Shown piece by piece: positions 55,909 through 64,000 of a stretch of DNA of 64,000 bases. Every line of letters starts with the position of its first letter. Within the stretch, counting starts at the first letter, position 1. Below the pieces are notes generated by a model. It was not told the origin of the DNA and ran no database searches. It saw nothing but the letters and a program-made list of their open reading frames with translations. This DNA is from JACDAE01 sp963717195 (GTDB lineage Bacteria > Chloroflexota > Ktedonobacteria > Ktedonobacterales > Ktedonobacteraceae), in NCBI GenBank assembly GCA_963717195.1, contig CAVQVR010000010.1, positions 434,001-498,000 on the forward strand, written 5' to 3'. The translations under genes were made by a program, and so were the position numbers.

Positions 55909-56848
55909 CGAGTTCTGCCAGCAATGCCCACGTACGCTGCTTTCGCGTGAGGATGATCGTGACCTGAGCTATGACAACTTTCGCTACATCGTCGATCAGT
56001 TCCCGGTTCTAGAGCGTGTTGTGCTACATGGACTAGGCGAGCCACTGCTTAATAAAGAACTGCCGCGCATGATCAATTATCTCAAAGCTCGCGGTACCTA
56101 TGTTCTCTTCAACTCGAATGGGATAGCACTCACCGAAAAGCGCGGCCAGGCGCTTATTGACGCGGGGCTTGACGAATATCGTCTGTCTATGGATGGTTCA
56201 TCGCGCGAAACCTATGCGCATGTACGCGGCGTTGATGCCTTTGATAAAATCTGGCGCAATATTCGTGCATTCACCGCGATGCAGCGAGCGCAAGACGTTA
56301 ACAAACCAGCAGTGTCGCTCTGGTTCACCGCGATGCGTGAAAATCTGCACGAACTACCCGGACTGATTGACCTGGCAAGCGATGCAAGCATTTCAGAGGT
56401 CCATATGCAGCGCCTCGTCTACTTTGAGGAGGGATTAGCCGCGTCAGAGCAATCATTGTTTCGCCGCGCCTCCCAGGAAGAACTGGACATAGTGCGCAAA
56501 AGCGAAGAGCTCTGCCAGGAACGTGGCATTACCTTTAGCGCAGCTGGTACTGCAACACCGGTAGATAGCCTGACACGCGATTTTGGCGAGCGCCCATGGT
56601 CAGGCTGTCGTCGTCCTTACACGCTGACATATATCACTTCCAGTGGAAATATCCTCTCCTGCTGCTTCGCACCTTTTGGGCATAAAAGTGCTCGCGAGTA
56701 TAAAGAGGAGCGTGTGCTAGGGAATATATTCGAAGAGTCAATCGCAGACATCTGGCAAGGCGAACGCTATCAGACATTCCGCGAGGCTTTTGAGAGCCAC
56801 CAGCCCGCAAAGCATTGTTCACAATGTGGACTGAACTGGAGCTATTAA
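55844..56848 (+). CDS. radical SAM protein with SPASM-like Cys-rich C-terminus
   Basis: 334 aa. The [4Fe-4S] motif is Cys21-Cys25-Cys28 (RCNEFCQQCPR), then GLGEPLLNKELPRMI and LSMDGSSRETYAHVRG, typical of the SAM barrel. The C-terminus has further Cys (WSGCRRPY; ILSCCFAPFG; KHCSQCGLNW) that can hold auxiliary clusters. GAGGAG lies 5 bp before the ATG, which confirms the long overlap with the upstream gene. It is not ArsS-like, so an arsenosugar role is not supported. Third gene of a GT2, DUF2064, radical SAM operon. Confidence 0.88.
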   Translation: MITTPILTLPRSIYIEPTSRCNEFCQQCPRTLLSREDDRDLSYDNFRYIVDQFPVLERVVLHGLGEPLLNKELPRMINYLKARGTYVLFNSNGIALTEKRGQALIDAGLDEYRLSMDGSSRETYAHVRGVDAFDKIWRNIRAFTAMQRAQDVNKPAVSLWFTAMRENLHELPGLIDLASDASISEVHMQRLVYFEEGLAASEQSLFRRASQEELDIVRKSEELCQERGITFSAAGTATPVDSLTRDFGERPWSGCRRPYTLTYITSSGNILSCCFAPFGHKSAREYKEERVLGNIFEESIADIWQGERYQTFREAFESHQPAKHCSQCGLNWSY

Positions 56849-56859
56849 ACCCAACCACA

Positions 56860-56943
56860 TCACGTAGGGGCGGCGTTGACGCCGCCCAGGTGAATCAAAC
56901 AATGAGGATTCACCTGGGCGGCGTCAACGCCGCCCCTACGTGA
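56860..56943. repeat. GTAGGGGC-family palindrome, copy 4
   Basis: A perfect 37-bp inverted repeat (56860-56896 / 56907-56943) with a 10-nt loop; middle GGCGTTGACGCC, inner GCCCAGGTGAATC. It fills the gap between the convergent radical SAM and FlgM-like genes. Confidence 0.92.
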
Positions 56944-56947
56944 TAGA

Positions 56948-57283
56948 TTATTCCTCATCCTTAAACGCAAGCATGTTATAACGTCCAGCATCCAACATTT
57001 TGCGTGTCAGAGGCGAAACCACCATTTTTTGCGCAATACTCGTACTATCCATATGATAGGTACCGGCATTCACCTGGGCCTTCAGGGCTTCTATACGTTC
57101 ATTGCGTGTTTTAAGATGCTCCAGGTTACGCCTGACGACCTCAATATTCCCCTGAGCTATTTGTTCCCTCAGGATCGTCGACTTCCCCTGTTGCAACGGA
57201 CCCGTCACATTCCGTGAGCGAACCATCTTTTCCGATGGAAAGGTCAAATCATGATCTTCATGACTTAGTTTTTGTGTGTTCAT
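56948..57283 (-). CDS. FlgM-like anti-sigma-type protein
   Basis: 111 aa from ATG 57283. The C-terminal half matches the FlgM pattern (ERIEALKAQVNAGTYHMDST then SIAQKMVVSPL), where two helices bind sigma-28 in flagellated bacteria. The N-terminal half is hydrophilic and probably disordered. There are no flagellar genes or sigma-28 gene in the window. It may control another sigma factor or be a relic. Confidence 0.65.
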   Translation of the reverse strand: MNTQKLSHEDHDLTFPSEKMVRSRNVTGPLQQGKSTILREQIAQGNIEVVRRNLEHLKTRNERIEALKAQVNAGTYHMDSTSIAQKMVVSPLTRKMLDAGRYNMLAFKDEE

Positions 57284-57541
57284 AAGTGATGCCTGCAATC
57301 CTCCTCTTAACAAAAATATGCTATGAGTGGAACTGCATCTCCTTTCTCTTCCACATTCCTATTATTTTCAGCGCGTAAAGAGAATGGCTAAACATATTTA
57401 TTCCATTCATCTCTTCCCTCTTACTAATCGACCACTACCACCTTCCCAACACCCCTGAAGCAAGTATAATGATCCAACAAGGAAAGGATGAGTGACATTT
57501 ATCCCTTGTTTCCCGCGCTAAAAGTCCTTTGCACCGATTCT

Positions 57542-57572
57542 CGTAGGGACCGCGTTTACAAGACCCGCCTGG
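57542..57572. repeat. GTAGGGGC-family half copy
   Basis: CGTAGGGACCGCGTTTACAA followed by GACCCGCCTGG, similar to one arm of copy 2, without the facing arm. Confidence 0.55.
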
Positions 57573-57583
57573 ATCACCATAAC

Positions 57584-57611
57584 AAAAAAGGCTGGCAAAA
57601 TGCCAGCCTTT
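57584..57611 (-). terminator. intrinsic terminator of the KGG gene
   Basis: AAGGCTGGCA / TGCCAGCCTT with a 3-nt loop and six T on the minus strand directly after the stem, 24 bp past the stop. A textbook Rho-independent terminator. Confidence 0.88.
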
Positions 57612-57634
57612 GGAACAGAACTTAATCGTACATA

Positions 57635-57832
57635 TTATACCTGTACGCTATACTTTGAGCGACGGCGGCTGATAGAACCACCCTTGCGCCCGGCTGCCTG
57701 GGCCTCTTCACTGGTCCACTTGTGGGCCGTACCCAGGGCATGAGCAGCTTTCCCACCCTTACTCGCGATCTCGCGTTTCTTCTCTGGACTCATTGATGCA
57801 AAGCCTCGGCCTCGTCCTTTTTGTGTCTGCAT
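57635..57832 (-). CDS. KGG-repeat stress-induced protein
   Basis: 65 aa with two KGG motifs (SPEKKREIASKGGKAAHALG and AQAAGRKGG) and a basic end. Relatives include GsiB of Bacillus and desiccation or sporulation-linked peptides, thought to be hydrophilins. Strong ribosome site AGGAAGG, and its own terminator, so it is probably a highly expressed monocistron. Confidence 0.88.
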   Translation of the reverse strand: MQTQKGRGRGFASMSPEKKREIASKGGKAAHALGTAHKWTSEEAQAAGRKGGSISRRRSKYSVQV

Positions 57833-58497
57833 GGATATTTCCTTCCTGTAGTTTCAAATCTCTATTTTTGTTATCAGTAAACAATGTAGATGCCCAGAAA
57901 CATTTTACCGTCTCTGATACATCCCCTATCTAGCTCTTGTTTGATGTACCTACCTATCTGGTCAAACAACGTTGTAAGGTATCTGTTATTTATACGACTC
58001 ATCAAGTCATCTGGATACAGGTAGCATTCTGTTCCTTTTGCTTTCTTATCTGGCTACCAGTAGCATTAACAGTTTCCCTTTGTTGCTATACCCAGAACAA
58101 ATGCAAGTTACAAATAGCGGTGCACCATTACCACATAGAGAGTAGATACATCTTCGTGAAACAGAAGGTAAACTGTCTTTCCGGAACACTCTCCATCTGT
58201 CTCATACTTCAGGTACCAGTGATCATCACTAAGTAAAGAATAACAGGTAGTCCGTGCCAGGACAAGTCATCCATAAAATGTTTCAGCATTCTCTAAGGTA
58301 GACTCAACCATTTCTAAGGAAAGGATCAGTTAGTTTCCCAAACCCGCTTCTAAACCGGCCTTAAACCTCATATACACCTCAATAATAGGCTTTTGACAGC
58401 ATTTCATTAGAAAAATGCATCAATTACTATTGAACAACCAGGCTGAATCCATAGCTTAAGTTCGCTTGCTTATCCTCTAGAGGGGGAGTTAGAAGTT
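57833..58497. other. 665-bp intergenic region
   Basis: AT-rich. It contains the upstream region of the KGG gene and a plus-strand frame (57937-58236) of odd composition that I do not accept. No repeat, tRNA or clear terminator. Confidence 0.4.
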
Positions 58498-58893
58498 TTA
58501 TGGATTTGATGATTGAGATTGTGTCAGGTGCTTGATGAGGGCAATCATATCATCTACAGCAAACGGTTTTTCCAACAAAGAAATATGTAAATTCTGAAGC
58601 GCAGTAATATCATTAAACGTGGCGGCAGTTGTCAAAATAATTGGAAGCCTGTCGAGATAAGGATTATTACGGATTTGCTGTATCACCTCAGTACCAGTCA
58701 TCAAACCATTTAAGCGCCAATCAACAATCATCAGGTCTACCGGTGCGGGCGTTCCATCTTTTCCAGTTTCCTTTAGCGCCTCGATACATCCCTCGGCATC
58801 GGGATAATTCGTGACGACATACCCTTCATCCTGAAGAACAAGAAGCAACATCTCCTGTATAGACACATCATCTTCTAACAGACCGACATGCAT
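58498..58893 (-). CDS. single-domain response regulator
   Basis: 131 aa receiver: acidic pair at 8-9 (LLEDD), phospho-acceptor Asp58 (LMIVDWRLNG), TTAATF and LLEKPFAVDDM with the conserved Lys. No output domain. It lies 144 bp downstream of a histidine kinase on the same strand, which is the likely donor. Confidence 0.9.
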   Translation of the reverse strand: MHVGLLEDDVSIQEMLLLVLQDEGYVVTNYPDAEGCIEALKETGKDGTPAPVDLMIVDWRLNGLMTGTEVIQQIRNNPYLDRLPIILTTAATFNDITALQNLHISLLEKPFAVDDMIALIKHLTQSQSSNP

Positions 58894-59037
58894 AGTTTTT
58901 CCTTATTATCTGAGCAAAATTTGTGTCATTAAATACACATCCACACTATAACAAACTGTACTTTATTGCGCAAGAGTTCTTGAGAATTTGGCTCTTCGTC
59001 TTTATGGGGGAACCGTTTGGGGAACAGCACTGGGGCG

Positions 59038-60330
59038 TCACCTTGCAACATGTACAACAGGCAAGGTAAAGGTAATATCCGTTCCCTTGCCTTCACTACT
59101 GCGCAGAAATACCTGCCCATGCATCGCTTCGACAAGCTTTCGCGCAATATAGAGCCCCAATCCAGTACCCCCTACATTCCGAATTTCAGGATGCTCTAAG
59201 CGCGTAAATGGTTTGAAAAGTGAGGATTGTTGCTGAGGTGGAATTCCAATTCCCTGATCACTTACCTTGACGTAGGCAAAAGACGCATCAGGAGCAATAT
59301 ACTGCTTTAATACTACATCCTTCTGCGTCCGATACATATAAGTACGATTGCGCGAACAATTTGCCGCGACGCATGCCTGTATTTCTATTAAGCCACCAGC
59401 GGGTGAATACTTTATCGCATTTTCCACCAGATTCGTAAGTACCTGCTGCACACGATCCGCATCAGCCCATACCAGAGGAAGTTTCGGATCTATCGTACAA
59501 AGAATACAATACCTCCCCGGTTGTTGTTGATCAATACGATATTGCATCAATTGCACTATATGCTGGCATAGTGAGCCTAGATCGACCGACGTACAACGAA
59601 GAGCAAGATGACCTGATTGGATGTGCGAAACATCCAGCACGTCCCCTATTAATACCTCCAGGTGATTTATTTGCTCCATAATCACATCAAGATAGCGTCG
59701 CTGCTGCGCTTCACTCATCTTCCCTGGCAGTTCTTCACTAATACCATATGCTTGTAACAGTCCTGTGTAGCCTTTAATTGCCGTCAACGGCGCACGTAAT
59801 TCATGACTGATTAGCGAGAGAAACGCGCTCTGCTCCTGCATTCCGGTCGCGCTATTTTCAATAGTAGCTTGCACGGGAGAAGTCAGGCAACTCTCACTTA
59901 CTATCTGTTCTACCTGCCTGGCCATTTCCGGTACATATTGGGCCAATAGACGCTGTTCGCCCTCCCTGAAAGCATTCACCTGGCGGGAAGTGCAGAAAAG
60001 AAAGCCCACAACTCCTGCCGGGCGCTCAAGCACTGCAATCAGTACACTATATTCTTCCCTTACACGTTTTAGCCACGCTCCTTCTATAATATTCTGTCCG
60101 GTCAGTAGAGCAATATCACAGATAGCCCATAAGTCATCATTAGAAAGAAACGTTGGATCGAAGAATGAACCATAAGAGAGGGGTGAAGACACATACATCG
60201 CGCAAAAAAGAGCAATGAGTGGATGGCGCAACGTTGCCTCCGGACAATGGAGACACAGGCTCACCTGTTCACAATCCAGCAATTGACCAGCCGAATTGGC
60301 CAGATCGTGCAAGCGCATTTCCGTTGACAT
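59038..60330 (-). CDS. soluble sensor histidine kinase with GAF-like N-terminus
   Basis: 430 aa from ATG 60330 (GGGAGG 7 bp upstream). A GAF-like N-terminal half (about 20-150) is followed by HisKA with His176 (LISHELRAPLTAIKGYTG) and the GHKL ATPase with N-box LTNLVENAIKYSPAG, DQGIGIPPQ and GGTGLGLYIARKL. An insertion rich in Cys/Asn (VAANCSRNRTY) interrupts the ATPase near residue 345. No membrane helix. It pairs with the downstream receiver. Confidence 0.9.
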   Translation of the reverse strand: MSTEMRLHDLANSAGQLLDCEQVSLCLHCPEATLRHPLIALFCAMYVSSPLSYGSFFDPTFLSNDDLWAICDIALLTGQNIIEGAWLKRVREEYSVLIAVLERPAGVVGFLFCTSRQVNAFREGEQRLLAQYVPEMARQVEQIVSESCLTSPVQATIENSATGMQEQSAFLSLISHELRAPLTAIKGYTGLLQAYGISEELPGKMSEAQQRRYLDVIMEQINHLEVLIGDVLDVSHIQSGHLALRCTSVDLGSLCQHIVQLMQYRIDQQQPGRYCILCTIDPKLPLVWADADRVQQVLTNLVENAIKYSPAGGLIEIQACVAANCSRNRTYMYRTQKDVVLKQYIAPDASFAYVKVSDQGIGIPPQQQSSLFKPFTRLEHPEIRNVGGTGLGLYIARKLVEAMHGQVFLRSSEGKGTDITFTLPVVHVAR

Positions 60331-60553
60331 TGTTTTCCTCCCAACATACACACGTACAGAGTCCAATGCCAGTATATAGGATTACCCAACAAGCGAGCGA
60401 TAATCTTTGAGCGAGTACTACTACCGAAATGTCGGTTACCCTTGACCATAGCAACTGAGAACGATACAATGATTTAGTACCTTTAGCTTCTTTTTTTAAC
60501 GCTCGACCGGGTCTGGTATTATACTCAATAACAGCAGAAAAATTGGAGATGAT

Positions 60554-62453
60554 ATGAATATGGAGCAGACCGAACCCACAAATCCACAGGAGAGTGGCGC
60601 AACGGAACAGGGACTTCTACACGTTGAAGAAACACCAAACGAGACGACGCAAAAGGCGATCGTATCAGGCCCAGTACCTGATGTAAAACCAGCAACGCCA
60701 CTCTCAATCCAGGCACAGGAACGAGCAGGAACCGCTGAACACCTTGCTGCACGTCGTCCTCTGCCTGCCCTGGACGCAGATACACCAGAGATCAAAGAAC
60801 GCCTGACCGCTCTGCGCATCGATATTCACGCCTGGTCACCAGCTATCGCTGGGAGGGCCTCTCTGTTGAGGCAACCGCCACACAAATGATTCCTCTCCTT
60901 AACTTTGGCCCGGTCCAGCAATGGCACCCGATTCTGATCCCTTTTCTACTGGAGATTGATCGTGCAGGCAACCTTATCCCTGTCTGGCTCCGCATAATCG
61001 AGCAAGGAGATCCTCCCAATCTCCCTCCCGATGCTAACCCGGCTGAAACTGGAGAGGGACGTGCACGCCGCTTCGCGCTTCTGATGCTGGGCAATTACCG
61101 TTCCGGAACACTCCTGGGACAGGACAAATCAAAAACTCTCTTCAGCGACTGGCCCACTGGAGGCAACGAAAAATCAGTTGATCTTCCTACCATCCTGGGG
61201 GAACTGGCAACCGACCCCAATAGCTCGCTGTACGCAACTCATTCTCTGACAAAACTGGGTACCGCACAGGCTCTTCAGGCTCTGATTACAGCGCTCAGAA
61301 CAGCAGAGGGCTGGGCCAAGGTTGATATCATTGAGGCATGCTTGACACTCAACCAGCCACGTTTCAACGATCTACTGGTGGCAAGTGGTCTTGATCGCGT
61401 CCCCGGACTCGAAAGCTACGTGGCTATCCCTATCTATCGGGTAGTCCCTCTGGAAAACTATCTGCGCAGCAGTACTAATGCGAGCCCTCGTCTTGCACAG
61501 CAGTCTGCACTTATCATCGGGCAGGTCTTACAAGACAGCGCTACACCTCCCACAGACGGTAAAACACTCCCACCTGCCTTCCAACGCGACCTGCCTATCC
61601 TGGCAAATATCCTCTTTGAGAATGCACGCACAACACCTACGTGGCAGAACGTGTTAGCCATTCACCGCCTGGCTACCCTGCTGGGCCGTTACTGGGCCGA
61701 TATCTCACGACAAACCATCCAGGACACACGCATCATCGATCCGATCTATGCCTGTGCTCCTATGATGCCCGAAGTTGAACGCTGGATGGCTGGCCCTGGC
61801 CGTGACATCCTGCTCGAAACCCTCACCAATGGCGATGACCTGGCATTTACTCCCATCGTCAAAATCCTGGGAGAGCTACGCGAACCTCGCGCAACCTCCT
61901 TACTGATTACACGTATTGAGGCCACAAAAGAGCTAAACGACCGCGAGCAAGGACGCGCGGTGGCTGCTGCCTGTGATGCCCTCGGACGTCTGGGAGACCG
62001 CCGTGCCGTCCTCCCAATCACACAACTAGTCAACCGCGTCATCGATGTCGAGCGTCGTAGCAGCCATCCTAAACGACGCGATAATCTGCTATCGGGCGAT
62101 ATCGATATTCAGGCAGTATCCTCTACGCATCAGCCGTGCATACCTGTGGCTTATTAGGAGATCGTAGCGCACTCGACATGATCTTGCGTGCAGCTAATGA
62201 CTTCGATCCCTATGTACGCATGCAGGCTCTTGACGCTTTAAAGAGTCTCGATGCTCAGGGCGAAGACTTCCGCAGCCGCTCAACAGCACGCGAAGCTCTG
62301 AACGATCCACGCGATACTGTGGTACGTACAGCATGCCAGCTCGTACTGCAATATCGTGACACTGATGCTCATTCCAATTTGCGTCGCATTATTGAGACAC
62401 GCCCCGAACTGGCGGCAACCGCCTACGATACGCTACGCCAGTTGGGACAATAA
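60554..62453 (+). pseudogene. HEAT-like repeat protein broken by two frameshifts
   Basis: Three consecutive frames join to one protein of about 630 aa. Part 1 (60554-60889) has a Pro/Glu-rich start. Part 2 (60886-62157) and part 3 (to 62453) are helical repeats (LGTAQALQALITAL; ACDALGRLGDRRAVLPI; LGDRSALDMILRAANDFDPY). The first shift is near 60836-60841 (frame 2 upstream reads SYRWEGLSVEATATQM, clearly coding). The second is near 62108-62114 (continuing GSILYASAVHTCGL). Each needs one base. Part 1 ends in an ATGA overlap with part 2, so two coupled genes cannot be fully excluded for that junction. Such repeat proteins act as scaffolds; the partner is unknown. The next gene is a Ser/Thr kinase. 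Confidence 0.75.
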
Positions 62454-63130
62454 TAGTTGTAGGGGCACAACTTCATTGTGCTCCTGTATATGTGATATAT
62501 GGAACGCAATTGACTGCGCCCATATATCATAAATCTCTTTACTTCAACAAAAAAAGGCAGGGAGGCCCTTCAAAATATGACCACTAACAGCACAAAAACC
62601 TGACGTATCCGCCTGTAATGTAATCCAGATGGTGTTTATATGGCAATACAGCAATTACAGACGGAACCCGATCTATTAAATCCATTTACTTCTCTGCCTG
62701 TATAACATTTTAGACGAATTTGCCCCATAAGTGATTCCACTCGACAAATGGACACATTTATTCTATAATACATGGCTATATAACATCGACAACTGGATTC
62801 GTATTTTACCTGTTTTTTTTGAAATCAGCATAGGAAAATACTCGCGTTTTATAGAGATTTCAGATGGGAGTTTTAGCGATAAAAAGCGAAGATACGCAGA
62901 GACCGTATACGTCAAGCTGTATACTGTGAATAGGAGCAATTTAGAGTAAGGGAGAGAGATGCCCTCCCTCACTCTCGTCTTCTCTTAAGTGAACTCCCAC
63001 GGGGCGAAAGACCCCCTGGCTTCGAGAGAACAGATTCCGATCTTGGGCAAAAGCAGACCCGGCGATCCATCCACGAGGCTGAAGACCTTGCGGTTTTCTC
63101 GCCGAATTTCTACAAAGGATATTGATAACT
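62454..63130. other. 677-bp intergenic region before the terminal kinase
   Basis: Starts with a GTAGGGGC-type hairpin (62459-62485). The AT-rich middle holds only short unconvincing frames. The last 150 bp contain small hairpins (GGGGCGAAAGACCCC) that could form a leader, but I recognise no riboswitch. Confidence 0.4.
62459..62485. repeat. GTAGGGGC-family mini hairpin
   Basis: AGGGGCACAA / TTGTGCTCCT with a 5-nt loop, 6 bp after the HEAT-like gene. The left arm begins GTAGGGGC; the right arm has one G-T pair. Confidence 0.5.
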
Positions 63131-64000
63131 ATGTTGGTGGGGAAAATGCTCGGAGGTTACCGCCTCATGCAGCTAATTGAAAGTGGAGGCATGGGTGACA
63201 TCTATCTGGCTCAACATGCACGCATCGGGCGCAAAGTTGCCATTAAACTCGTTTGCGGCGACCTGCGAGCCGTTCCTGATACCCCTGAGGGGAAACAGGC
63301 TGCGTTACGCTTTGAACGTGAGGCACGCGCCGTCGCTGAACTGGAACATGAATGTATTCTCCCGCTCTACCACTTCGGCGAAGAAGTGATTGAAAGCGAC
63401 AGTATGCCTGTTACTTACCTGGTTATGCCTTATCTCGCAGAAGGATCGCTCTGGAACTGGCTCCAGCGCCGCACTCAGCAATTCGGCTTCGGTTGGCCGA
63501 TCTTAGCAGAAGAGGCCGGATACTATCTTTTACAGGCCGCTTCTGCTCTACAACATGCACATGACCACGGCATCATTCATCGTGACATTAAACCAACGAA
63601 TTTTTTGATTCGTGTTGAGCGTGGCCCCTTAAAACAGGGACAACAAGCCTATCTTGCCACCGTTTTTCCCCACGGTCGGCCACATCTCTTGCTCGCCGAT
63701 TTTGGCCTGGCCGCTTTCTATCGCCACGGGCGTTCACTGCATCGCTCCGTAGGCACACCACTCTATATGGCTCCTGAACAATTCGATGATCCCTCCCTGG
63801 CAACCTCTGTCCATGTAGGCCCATCCGCCGACCAGTATGCACTGGCCGTCATGATCTATCAACTAACAACGGGACGTGCTGTCTTCGATGGCACCCCCGC
63901 TCAACTGCTCCATCACCATCACCATACTCCTCCCACACCACCAAGCATCTATAATGCCCTGCTGCCGCCAGAACTGGATGATGTCTTTTTGCGTGCACTC
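63131..64000 (+). CDS. Ser/Thr protein kinase, N-terminal part (runs off the window)
   Basis: 290 codons to the window edge with no stop. PknB-like: glycine loop IESGGMGDIYLAQH, Lys39 (VAIKL), HRDIKPTN at 150-157, DFGLA, GTPLYMAPEQ and DQYALAVMIYQLTTG. All catalytic residues are present. The ATG at 63131 is 11 bp after AAAGGA. The missing part probably includes a linker and an external or repeat domain as in other kinases of this group. The preceding HEAT-like gene is on the same strand but over 600 bp away. Confidence 0.9.
   Translation, partial: MLVGKMLGGYRLMQLIESGGMGDIYLAQHARIGRKVAIKLVCGDLRAVPDTPEGKQAALRFEREARAVAELEHECILPLYHFGEEVIESDSMPVTYLVMPYLAEGSLWNWLQRRTQQFGFGWPILAEEAGYYLLQAASALQHAHDHGIIHRDIKPTNFLIRVERGPLKQGQQAYLATVFPHGRPHLLLADFGLAAFYRHGRSLHRSVGTPLYMAPEQFDDPSLATSVHVGPSADQYALAVMIYQLTTGRAVFDGTPAQLLHHHHHTPPTPPSIYNALLPPELDDVFLRAL

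Larger units (their letters stand above)
57284..57634. other. intergenic region upstream of the FlgM-like gene
   Basis: 351 bp containing a GTAGGGGC half element (57542-57572) and the terminator of the KGG gene. No other feature seen. Confidence 0.5.

Noticed and set aside
54474..56848. Arsenosugar biosynthesis locus
   Set aside because: GT2 and DUF2064 fit loosely, but the radical SAM protein is not ArsS-like and no ArsM methyltransferase is present.
18864..56943. CRISPR array made of the GTAGGGGC repeats
   Set aside because: Copies are palindromes scattered over 38 kb with no regular spacing and no cas genes.
57937..58236. 99-codon plus-strand frame rich in Cys, Val and Ile
   Set aside because: No ribosome site and unusual composition for this genome; AT-rich intergenic DNA.
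62731..62972. overlapping short frames on both strands
   Set aside because: AT-rich sequence, no start signals, each is the shadow of the other.
62985..63130. Structured leader or riboswitch before the terminal kinase
   Set aside because: A few small hairpins can be drawn, but none matches a known class and kinases of this type rarely have them.

Overview
The window looks like a chromosomal segment of a Ktedonobacteria-type Chloroflexota (Ktedonobacter/Dictyobacter-like). This is inferred from content, not from a database match. The pointers are many Ser/Thr kinase-type receptors (seven in 64 kb) with Thr/Ala-rich 'ATATAQA' linkers, kinase-NACHT-membrane fusions, NarL-type histidine kinase pairs, a sulfolipid gene, a full ComEA/ComEC pair and a KGG stress peptide. 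Base composition is moderate and genes are mostly in short operons on both strands.

Layout. 0.2-4.6 kb: MarR regulator, sqdB (UDP-sulfoquinovose synthase) convergent with a GT28-type glycolipid glycosyltransferase, DedA and a small membrane protein; tRNA-Arg(CCG) at 4661. 5-9.4 kb: competence operon comEA, small membrane gene, comEC, then a zinc-ribbon membrane protein. 9.4-11 kb: a tyrosine-recombinase homologue that has lost most catalytic residues and an acidic-tail protein. 11.3-14 kb: NarL-type sensor kinase and regulator. 14.1-18.8 kb: a frameshifted receptor Ser/Thr kinase, a LysM-like membrane protein, a DUF402 protein and a stand-alone TIR protein. 18.9-24.7 kb: purine operon ade, FAD subunit, fused FeS/molybdopterin xanthine-dehydrogenase-type subunit (adenine to hypoxanthine to xanthine/urate). 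25-36.3 kb: three tandem giant proteins (about 1165-1190 aa), each a Ser/Thr kinase, then a NACHT NTPase, then a multi-pass membrane domain. 36.4-39.4 kb: small membrane protein, frameshifted UroD-family protein, PAS histidine kinase and receiver. 39.5-44 kb: diamine/lysine catabolism (ALDH, saccharopine-dehydrogenase-like, putrescine-type aminotransferase). 44.6-49.2 kb: membrane-anchored MutS homologue, a pseudokinase fused through a twin-arginine-like membrane segment to a Rieske iron-sulfur domain, and a cupredoxin-like lipoprotein. 49.9-53.3 kb: complete polar-amino-acid ABC transporter. 53.5-56.8 kb: alpha/beta hydrolase, then an overlapping GT2 / DUF2064 / radical-SAM operon. 56.9-62.5 kb: FlgM-like protein, KGG protein, histidine kinase plus receiver, and a HEAT-like protein broken by two frameshifts. 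63.1 kb to the end: start of another Ser/Thr kinase.

The most interesting items are the triplicated kinase-NACHT-membrane array, whose kinase and NTPase parts are nearly constant while the membrane part diverges; the pseudokinase-Rieske fusion; and a family of long palindromes with GTAGGGGC/GCCCCTAC ends that sit between genes and in two cases supply the stop codon of the neighbouring gene. A second palindrome family starts with ATGAGTCATC and includes a 238-bp nested cruciform at 41.1-41.4 kb.

Caution: six apparent single-base frameshifts (15.8, 24.67, 32.27, 36.77, 60.84 and 62.11 kb) break otherwise good genes. Several lie in short homopolymers, so some may be sequencing errors rather than real gene decay.
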